Below, piece after piece: positions 8,301-12,718 of a stretch of 12,718 bases of DNA; the first letter of the stretch is position 1, and every line of letters begins with the position of its first letter. The stretch spans positions 1-12,718 of the forward strand of contig JAKAXP010000046.1 in assembly GCA_021816545.1 (NCBI GenBank), given 5' to 3'. This DNA comes from Bacteroidota bacterium. GTDB taxonomy: Bacteria; Bacteroidota; Bacteroidia; Bacteroidales; VadinHA17. The notes under the pieces are model-generated. The model searched no databases, was not told the DNA's origin, and saw only the letters and a program-made list of their open reading frames with translations. Both the position numbers and the translations under genes were made by a program.

Positions 8301-8399
8301 ATAATGCTGTCCGACTGCCGGATAACTATTTCTGATCTCTACCCAGACCGCACCGAAACCGGAACAAGGGTGGAGATAGATATTCCGGTAATGCCATGA
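5346..8399 (+). CDS. Reg_prop sensor histidine kinase (LytS-type)
   Basis: A 1017-residue membrane sensor kinase. Residues 1-27 are a signal peptide (hydrophobic, ending EAFGQG). Up to about residue 690 come roughly a dozen Reg_prop blades of the type G-x-(I/L)-W-(I/M/V)-A-T followed by G(L/I)-x-x-(Y/F)-(D/N), forecasting large periplasmic propellers. A Y_Y_Y domain follows at about 700-765 (RYRYRLGGEEANWYY...WSLSR). One membrane helix lies at about 775-795. The cytoplasmic part is a LytS/YpdA-type His_kinase: phospho-acceptor His821 in QMNPHFIFNALNSI, N box PFVENAIWHG near 913-922 and G box DDGVGRT at 950-956. There is no receiver or helix-turn-helix domain, so this is not a fused hybrid SusR-like regulator. 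Its partner is the LytTR regulator 52 bp downstream. ATG 5346 is chosen because the signal peptide starts there. Confidence 0.93.
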   Translation: MRLTFRTVLLFCTVLMLKGLYPEAFGQGYVITHYNSRSGIGHDLVRTIAADSSGFIWMATWDGLTRYDGTDFVNYFHDPADSTTIPYFAVSQVCIDRVDELWLTTDNGIMVLFDRATGKFIRIRNIGGYCINDLVCYDTGPDGNLWFILTKGILNYDPGSGKTLFYPWKLRKDEMPAMRFSAYRLTFDSTGRPWLAGRNILKLEMGTDKSDGKLYSAVESINTIHRLPGRIDTFFDEAGNSRMISDSLGNLWLASMTGLFRYDESDECFTEFGGDFSKIGFTCDQPVVFYNHETGLNICFPDRDSVITIPKDISGLPAAYLMHDPGLLWFSHMGQGGTPDGVLKVVFTPHEFRHINPFPERNSELNVFSLIRDENDALWIAARDRNYLIRIPKTGAPEKKLILNDQELKDLWHPRAFLQDTGGIWIGYYYNMLLYYDLKTGRTFRHFPAKVNHTICYDRDGSLLIADDGIIKYNPVTRESKRLYTIRDSVNIFTFYRQDSILWGGCNYSYILKYNLDTGENELIKLAQGITNYEDICEGTNGELWIATLGTGVCRFDPVTGEKLFYTTSSGLSNNTTYSILRDPEGNMWVSTNKGLSVINPVTGLIRSFGENDGLPIHEFNSDASWITRDGKFLFGGVGGAVEFDPLMVLHGNMGKAFRKIIIKELDVSGQIRTFDKPVYMKDTVYLEKGDDNFHISLAVSEYRNPSVIRYRYRLGGEEANWYYTDHSDRNITFSGLSPGWYSLLIEATDINGSWSLSRNLVIRIKPFFYQTTSFRVAMPLLLLILLSALGWNIIRQLNHRERQKRDMLRHQALRAQMNPHFIFNALNSINYFISNNDRLSANRYIADFSKLIRTVLNNMNEDFVRLSVEIDALEDYLKIEHLRFGDKFDYSIEIDQDVKSEALRISPGLIQPFVENAIWHGVMGLNGRRGMISVKFRMKSAGLACTVEDDGVGRTRSEAMKDKSLPKKSRGINLATERLKIINNIMLSDCRITISDLYPDRTETGTRVEIDIPVMP

Positions 8400-8451
8400 T
8401 TTGAATTCCGGATGATAACCATGACTGAAACTGATCCAAACTCCATTGATA

Positions 8452-9195
8452 ATGATAAGGGCTGTAATAATTGATGATGAGAAACTGGCAAGGGATGTAA
8501 TCTTCAACTACCTGAATGAATACTGTCCTGATGTTGAGGTTGTAGCTCAGGCCTCCTCGGTGAAAACGGCATTGAGTTCCATTCAGAAGACAACACCTGA
8601 TCTCGTCTTTCTTGATATTGAGATGCCTGACGGAACCGGGTTTGATCTTCTGAGCAGGTTTGATAAGATTGATTTCAAGATAATCTTTGTAACTGCTTAT
8701 TCTGAATATGCAATCAAGGCCTTCAGGTTCAGCGCCATAGATTATCTGCTTAAACCTTTGAAGATAGATGAGTTAATTGATGCAGTGGAAAGGGTAAGGT
8801 CGGCGGGGGCCACCGGAATCAGCTCTGAAATAATAAGTTCACTGCTTACTAATCTCAGGAGCAGTTCCCCGAAGCAGTCCACACTGATAATTCCGAATAT
8901 CAGGGGTTTTGAGGTACTCAGGGTTTCTGAAATAATAATGTGCCAGGCAGACGGCTACTGCACCAATTTTCACCTGTCAGGCAACAGGAAAGTGGTCAGT
9001 TCCAAGAATCTCAAGCATTTTGACGGGCTTCTCGAGGATCAGAATTTTCTCCGGGTACATCACTCATATCTGGTCAACCTTGACCATGTTACCGGCTATA
9101 CACGGCAGGGAGAAATTCTCCTGTCGGAGGGAATGAAAGCCTTCCTGGGCGATTCCTACAAAAATGAATTCGTAAAAAGATTTACCGGGAAATAG
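8452..9195 (+). CDS. LytTR-family response regulator
   Basis: A 247-residue regulator with two domains. Residues 1-120 are a CheY-like receiver with acidic pair Asp8/Asp9, phospho-acceptor Asp55 in FLDIEMPDGTGF, Thr81 and Lys101 (LLKPL). Residues about 141-245 are a LytTR DNA-binding domain (GFEVLRVSEIIMCQADGYCTNFHL, then FLRVHHSYLVNLDHV). It should be phosphorylated by the upstream LytS-type kinase and bind promoter direct repeats as a dimer; the targets are not identifiable here. The frame extends two codons upstream to a TTG at 8446, but ATG 8452 gives the usual MIRAVIIDDE start. It is the last gene of the plus-strand pair, followed by a convergent terminator region. Confidence 0.93.
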   Translation: MIRAVIIDDEKLARDVIFNYLNEYCPDVEVVAQASSVKTALSSIQKTTPDLVFLDIEMPDGTGFDLLSRFDKIDFKIIFVTAYSEYAIKAFRFSAIDYLLKPLKIDELIDAVERVRSAGATGISSEIISSLLTNLRSSSPKQSTLIIPNIRGFEVLRVSEIIMCQADGYCTNFHLSGNRKVVSSKNLKHFDGLLEDQNFLRVHHSYLVNLDHVTGYTRQGEILLSEGMKAFLGDSYKNEFVKRFTGK

Positions 9196-9386
9196 GGTTC
9201 TGTTGGATCCCTGAGGCAATCTGTTGTTTCAACCTTACGATCTGTCAGTTGACGCACTTTGGCGTGTACACCCGGTCATCCTTTGAATTATTTTTATCCC
9301 ATGATATGGCAATATCTGTTTCTCATTTCGGCCATATCTGTATGAAGCAGTTCTTCCCCCCAGATCCGCATCGAAAGCGGACACAA

Positions 9387-9414
9387 AAATGAGCCCGAAT
9401 CCCCGGGCTCATTT
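9387..9414 (-). terminator. Intrinsic terminator, distal, between rpoD and the regulator
   Basis: AAATGAGCCCG (9387-9397) pairs perfectly with CGGGCTCATTT (9404-9414) over a 6-base loop. On the minus strand the stem runs into UUUUUG, fitting a backup rpoD terminator. On the plus strand the following U-tract is weak (AUUUCGUUAU). Confidence 0.65.
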
Positions 9415-9463
9415 CGTTATATATCCTGAATGCAATGAACTGCAGCCCTGCCGGAATAAAAAA

Positions 9464-9482
9464 AGGGTGCTGGCGGCACCCT
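9464..9482. terminator. Bidirectional intrinsic terminator between rpoD and the regulator
   Basis: AGGGTGC (9464-9470) and GCACCCT (9476-9482) form a 7-bp stem over a 5-base loop. On the minus strand it is followed by seven Us, and on the plus strand by GUUUUUCUGUUU. It lies 29 bp beyond the rpoD stop and can end transcription from both sides. Confidence 0.85.
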
Positions 9483-9511
9483 GTTTTTCTGTTTACTTAC
9501 GCCTGAGAATA

Positions 9512-10372
9512 CTAACCCAGGTATCCTTTAAGGAGCTTGCTGCGCGATGTATGGCGCAGGCGGCGTATGGCCTTCTCCTTGATCTGCCTCACCCTCTCAC
9601 GGGTCAGACCGAATTTTTCTCCTATCTCTTCAAGTGTCATTTCCTGGCAGGCAATGCCGAAAAAATACCGTATTATGTCTCTCTCACGCTCTGTGAGGGT
9701 TGCAAGTGCACGGTCAATCTCCTTTGACAGTGACTCATCTATCAGCATTTTATCAGCAATAGGTGAATCGACGTTGGTAAGCACATCCAGCAGGCTGTTG
9801 TCCTCACCCTCCACAAACGGAGCATCAACCGATACATGCCGGCCTGATACCTTCAGGGTGTCTGCCACTTTCTCCTTGGGCAGGTCAAGTACCTCCGCCA
9901 GTTCCTCCGGAGAAGGAGTACGCTCATTCTCCTGTTCAAACCTGGCAAATGCCTTGTTTATCTTGTTCAGTGAGCCTACCTGGTTCAGAGGCAGACGCAC
10001 TATCCTCGACTGCTCTGCAAGAGCCTGGAGAATTGACTGCCTGATCCACCATACGGCATAGGAAATAAACTTGAAACCTCTGGTTTCATCAAATTTTTCT
10101 GCAGCCTTGATAAGGCCGAGGTTACCCTCATTTATGAGGTCCGGAAGGCTAAGTCCCTGGTTCTGATACTGTTTGGCCACCGACACTACGAAGCGGAGAT
10201 TTGCCTTTGTAAGCTTCTCCAGCGCTGCCCTGTCACCCTTTTTGATCCTCTGTGCTAACTCTACCTCTTCCTCAACCGATATCAACTCTTCTTTACCAAT
10301 CTCCTGCAGATACTTGTCCAACGACGCACTTTCACGGTTGGTTATGGATTTGGTAATTTTAAGTTGTCTCAT
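9512..10372 (-). CDS. rpoD: Primary RNA polymerase sigma factor (RpoD/SigA)
   Basis: A 286-residue sigma-70 of the short Bacteroidota type, lacking region 1.1. Region 1.2 is near 15-50 (SLDKYLQEIG...EEEVELAQRIKKGD). Region 2 spans about 51-127, with the core-binding and -7 recognition segment LPDLINEGNLGLIKAAEKFDETRGFKFISYAVWWIRQSI. Region 3 is near 130-205. Region 4 is at about 225-283, with the helix-turn-helix TLEEIGEKFGLTRERVRQIKEKAIRRL at 246-272 for the -33 element. Factors of this type read TTTG/TAnnTTTG promoters, and the gene has such a promoter itself. It lies downstream of the HtrA protease gene but has its own start signals. The ATG at 10372 gives a leader of about 22 nt and matches the family's MRQLKITKSIT start. 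Confidence 0.96.
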   Translation of the reverse strand: MRQLKITKSITNRESASLDKYLQEIGKEELISVEEEVELAQRIKKGDRAALEKLTKANLRFVVSVAKQYQNQGLSLPDLINEGNLGLIKAAEKFDETRGFKFISYAVWWIRQSILQALAEQSRIVRLPLNQVGSLNKINKAFARFEQENERTPSPEELAEVLDLPKEKVADTLKVSGRHVSVDAPFVEGEDNSLLDVLTNVDSPIADKMLIDESLSKEIDRALATLTERERDIIRYFFGIACQEMTLEEIGEKFGLTRERVRQIKEKAIRRLRHTSRSKLLKGYLG

Positions 10373-10400
10373 TCTCTTTACCCCTTCGAAAAAATTTTCG

Positions 10401-10432
10401 CAAAGTTACTGCTTAATTAGTTATAATACAAA
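10401..10432 (-). promoter_or_regulatory. rpoD promoter
   Basis: Minus-strand TTTG (10432-10429), 20 bp, TAACTTTG (10408-10401) is an exact match to the Bacteroidota primary-sigma consensus. Transcription would start near 10395. A 14-bp palindrome, CGAAAA-AA-TTTTCG (10387-10400), covers the predicted start. Confidence 0.8.
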
Positions 10433-10440
10433 TTAAATTT

Positions 10441-10479
10441 AGTCCAACCGGAGGTGGACTGCCTTGTCAGGCAATCCAC
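10441..10479 (-). terminator. Terminator-like hairpins after the HtrA gene
   Basis: GTGGACTGCCT (10454-10464) pairs with AGGCAATCCAC (10469-10479), an 11-bp stem with one G-U pair in the minus-strand RNA and a 4-base loop, 35 bp beyond the protease stop. The segment TGGACT (10455-10460) can instead pair with AGTCCA (10441-10446), so two mutually exclusive hairpins are possible. The following sequence has no clean U-tract. Confidence 0.5.
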
Positions 10480-10513
10480 TGATATTCCGGTATTTAAGTT
10501 CTCCTCCTCAATT

Positions 10514-11959
10514 CTACCTCCTTGTCTGGTATTTGAAGTACGTTCCGTCCGGTGTAAAACCCTCAACTGACGTCAGACTCTTTTCATCATTTGTAGCCTT
10601 GCGCACATCCGCACTGCTGTTTACCTTTTCACCGTTCACGTCGATGATGATGGTTCCCCTCGAAAGGCCGAGGTCACGGAACCTGCCATCCGAAATGGAC
10701 GTGATTCTTACACCGCCTGCTATTTTATACTGACTTTTCTCGCCTGCAGTGATCGGCGCGAATGCAGCACCGAACACTGTTGTGGTTGTTGCCCCGGGAG
10801 CTACAACGCCGGTTCCGCCCTCAATATTGCGGAGGACCACCGTCTTTTTATCCTGTTTCCCCTTTCTGAGGTACGTTACTTCAAGCCTGTCACCAGGACG
10901 GTAACGGCTAACCTTCTCCTGAAGATCTGACGTGGTTTCCACCGGCTCACCATTGATTGCAGTGATGACGTCCTTTTCCGCAAGGCCGGCTGCCTTTGCT
11001 GCCCCGTCTTCAACAACTCCGGTCAGGAATACACCCTTGATCTCCCTGAGATTTTCCTGGTCAGCTATCTCAGCTGTTACATCTGTGATATTAACACCCA
11101 TGAGACCCCTTTGTACCTCCCCGAATTCCTTGATATCTTCGAATACCTTCTTTACTATTGACGTCGGAACTGCAAAAGAGTTGCCGGCATAGGCCCCGCT
11201 GGGCGAAATAATTGCAGTGGTGATCCCGATAAGTTCACCCTGGACGTTCACAAGGGCACCGCCGCTGTTACCCTGGTTCAGGGCAGCATCGGTCTGAATG
11301 AATGACTCAATCCTGTACTGATTGTCCAGCAATCCCAGGCTCCTGCCCTTTGCACTTACTATACCGGCAGTAACCGTAGAAGTAAGATTAAAGGGGTTAC
11401 CCACTGCCAGGACCCACTCTCCAAGGCGGATTGCATCAGAATTGCCAAACCTGACAAAAGGAAGATCCTTTGCCTTTATCTTCAGTACTGCAATGTCAGT
11501 ACTGGGATCACGCCCCACAACATCCGCAGAGAATGTACGCTTGTCGTTCAGCGTCACATCCACCTCATCCGCCTCTTCTATCACATGGTTGTTTGTTACG
11601 ATGTAACCATCAGCAGTTACAATTACACCGGAGCCAAACCCCCTCACTTCTCTCGGACGGCCGGCACCGGGTCCATAGAAAAACTCATACAACGGGTTGG
11701 AATATGACGAGTTCACCGTAGCCTTGGTTTTTACATGCACCACTGCATGTACTGTGAGTTCTGCCGCATAGGTGAAATCATTTACCCCCGATTGCGGCAA
11801 CATCGAAGTATACCGCGCATTTTCCTCGATCATCTGCTTCTCTTTCTCACCCCCGGTAACCAGTTTATCCCTGTCAAGAAACCTGGTGTAGATGAAAAGT
11901 CCTGCAAGTGCCCCAAAAAGAGCCACCAGCAACGTAGTTATCAAACCTTTACCTTTCAT
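10514..11959 (-). CDS. HtrA/DegQ-family envelope serine protease
   Basis: A 481-residue DegP/DegQ-type protease and chaperone that should degrade or refold damaged envelope proteins. Residues about 5-24 are a hydrophobic signal or anchor (LITTLLVALFGALAGLFIY). The trypsin-like domain carries the triad His125 (TNNHVI), Asp155 (STDIAVLKI) and Ser232 (QGNSGGAL). PDZ1 covers roughly 284-380 with the GLMGV start, and a divergent PDZ2 roughly 413-478 (GVRITSISDGRFRDLGLSRGTIIIDVNG). A glycine/threonine-rich linker at about 382-396 joins them. I chose ATG 11959; the frame extends to a TTG at 12010, but those 17 residues precede the signal sequence. The gene is upstream of rpoD on the same strand and divergent from dapF. 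I leave the symbol empty because degP, degQ and htrA are used interchangeably for this group. Confidence 0.93.
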   Translation of the reverse strand: MKGKGLITTLLVALFGALAGLFIYTRFLDRDKLVTGGEKEKQMIEENARYTSMLPQSGVNDFTYAAELTVHAVVHVKTKATVNSSYSNPLYEFFYGPGAGRPREVRGFGSGVIVTADGYIVTNNHVIEEADEVDVTLNDKRTFSADVVGRDPSTDIAVLKIKAKDLPFVRFGNSDAIRLGEWVLAVGNPFNLTSTVTAGIVSAKGRSLGLLDNQYRIESFIQTDAALNQGNSGGALVNVQGELIGITTAIISPSGAYAGNSFAVPTSIVKKVFEDIKEFGEVQRGLMGVNITDVTAEIADQENLREIKGVFLTGVVEDGAAKAAGLAEKDVITAINGEPVETTSDLQEKVSRYRPGDRLEVTYLRKGKQDKKTVVLRNIEGGTGVVAPGATTTTVFGAAFAPITAGEKSQYKIAGGVRITSISDGRFRDLGLSRGTIIIDVNGEKVNSSADVRKATNDEKSLTSVEGFTPDGTYFKYQTRR

Positions 11960-12026
11960 AGCTCTGATATTTTTGATAAGTTGTTTTTCTGTTCTGCCTG
12001 TTTTCAACAAATTGCGTGCCTGCCTA

Positions 12027-12042
12027 AAAGATTAATATCTTT
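12027..12042. promoter_or_regulatory. 16-bp palindrome between the HtrA gene and dapF
   Basis: AAAGAT and ATCTTT flank TAAT in the 176-bp divergent intergenic region. It is 68 bp before the protease ATG and 94 bp before the dapF ATG. It could be an operator for either gene, but AT-rich palindromes of this size occur by chance. No consensus promoter was found in the region. Confidence 0.25.
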
Positions 12043-12135
12043 ACAACCACGCCACAGTTAAATTGTTTTACAAATTTTCGTTTTTTTAACAGACTGACGG
12101 GGTCATTTTAAGATAATTAACTTCAATTTAACGGA

Positions 12136-12718
12136 ATGAAAATTATCTTTAACAAATACGAAGGGGCCGGCAATGATTTTGTCATACTTAAAAACAGCCC
12201 GCCCCTTGTTAACCATTCTGATACCTTGCTGATTAAAAAGTTATGTGACCGGCATTTCGGGATTGGCGCTGACGGCCTGATGCTCATTGAGGAATATGAG
12301 GGTTTTGATTTCCGGATGTATTATTTCAACTCTGACGGTTCACCCGGAGCAATGTGCGGCAACGGTGCCCGGTGCTCAGCCCACTTCACAATGCGTCATA
12401 TGACAGGCTTCCGTGACCTGACCTTCATGGCTGACGACGGACGCCATACAGCAAAGCCAGCAGTTGACGGAAAAGTTGAAATTTCAATTACTGACGTAAG
12501 TAATATCAGGTATGCTCCCGACGGTATATTAGTCAACACCGGGGTTCCGCATCTGGTGGTGTTTACCGAGGATAACAGCAAAACAGACATGGTTTCGTTC
12601 GGCAGGGCTCTGCGATGGTCACCCGCATATGCACCCGAAGGGGTAAACGTAAACCTGGTCAGCCTCTTCAACGGAAAACTGCACGTCCGCACCTATGAAC
12701 GCGGAGTTGAAGACGAAA
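12136..12718 (+). CDS. dapF: Diaminopimelate epimerase, 3' end beyond window
   Basis: The first 194 codons of DapF, which converts LL- to meso-diaminopimelate, the direct precursor of lysine and of DAP-type peptidoglycan. The product starts MKIIFNKYEGAGNDFVIL, with the substrate-contacting AGNDF at 11-15 and LCDRHFGIGADGL at 36-48. The first catalytic cysteine is Cys74 in MCGNGAR, followed by NTGVPHLVVF near 135-144 and YAPEGVNVN. The sequence stops in YERGVEDE, just before the family's second catalytic motif (ETLSCGTG), so completeness cannot be judged. The ATG at 12136 fits the family start. The gene is divergent from the HtrA gene. Confidence 0.95.
   Translation, partial: MKIIFNKYEGAGNDFVILKNSPPLVNHSDTLLIKKLCDRHFGIGADGLMLIEEYEGFDFRMYYFNSDGSPGAMCGNGARCSAHFTMRHMTGFRDLTFMADDGRHTAKPAVDGKVEISITDVSNIRYAPDGILVNTGVPHLVVFTEDNSKTDMVSFGRALRWSPAYAPEGVNVNLVSLFNGKLHVRTYERGVEDE

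Larger units (their letters stand above)
9196..9511. other. Convergent intergenic region with hairpins, no gene
   Basis: This gap between the LytTR regulator (plus) and rpoD (minus) has no credible reading frame. It holds two intrinsic terminators, listed separately. Around 9303-9341 there is also an 8-bp inverted repeat, GATATGGC/GCCATATC (9303-9310 and 9331-9338), overlapping a direct repeat ATATCTGT (9312-9319 and 9334-9341). Nothing else is recognised. Confidence 0.6.

Noticed and set aside
7815..8397. Unusual or degenerate kinase core, since HisKA/HATPase_c motifs look different from EnvZ-type kinases
   Set aside because: The motifs match the normal LytS/YpdA-type His_kinase family (NPHFIFNALN, PFVENAIWHG, DDGVGR), so the kinase looks intact.
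9537..10061. 174-codon plus-strand frame opposite rpoD
   Set aside because: It is serine/arginine-rich low-complexity translation typical of the antisense strand of a helical gene, within the clear rpoD coding region.
11960..12010. TTG start for the HtrA gene
   Set aside because: The 17 added residues precede a normal signal/anchor sequence, and an ATG at 11959 starts directly before it.
1..12718. CRISPR array, tRNA, rRNA, insertion sequence or prophage
   Set aside because: No spaced direct repeats, cloverleaf, rRNA-like stretch, transposase or phage protein was seen on either strand.

Overview
The window looks like a chromosomal segment of a Bacteroidota (Bacteroidales-like) bacterium. The evidence is a short 286-residue primary sigma factor without region 1.1, two exact matches to the Bacteroidota promoter pattern (TTTG, 20 bp, TAnnTTTG), few clear Shine-Dalgarno sites, and a two-component system whose sensor is a periplasmic Reg_prop propeller kinase. 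The truncated dapF at the right edge implies a meso-diaminopimelate cell wall. No rRNA, tRNA, CRISPR array, insertion sequence or phage gene was seen.

Layout. Positions 31-668 (minus) hold two uncharacterised genes in an apparent operon: a 163-residue protein and, 11 bp after it, a 44-residue ORF, preceded by a perfect promoter. Positions 670-925 are non-coding apart from a gene-tail-like ORF fragment and a long hairpin. Positions 926-1387 (minus) encode a SiaC/DUF1987-type protein with no SiaA, SiaB or SiaD partner in view. Positions 1582-5164 (minus) hold uvrB, then a NodB-type polysaccharide deacetylase lipoprotein, then a family I inorganic pyrophosphatase of the Chlamydia-like subgroup.

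Divergent from uvrB, 5346-9195 (plus) encodes a Reg_prop/Y_Y_Y/LytS-type sensor kinase and its LytTR response regulator, 52 bp apart. A 315-bp convergent gap with two intrinsic terminators separates this pair from rpoD (9512-10372, minus). Upstream of rpoD, and apparently transcribed separately, is a membrane-anchored HtrA/DegQ serine protease with two PDZ domains (10514-11959, minus). dapF starts divergently at 12136 and runs off the window.

Most of the window is housekeeping: DNA repair, pyrophosphate removal, transcription, envelope proteostasis and lysine/peptidoglycan precursor synthesis. The less understood parts are the left-end two-gene operon, the orphan SiaC-like protein with its palindromic upstream region, and the two-component system, which could sense an extracellular ligand. 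No convincing new multi-gene system was found; the strongest candidates for a second look are small.
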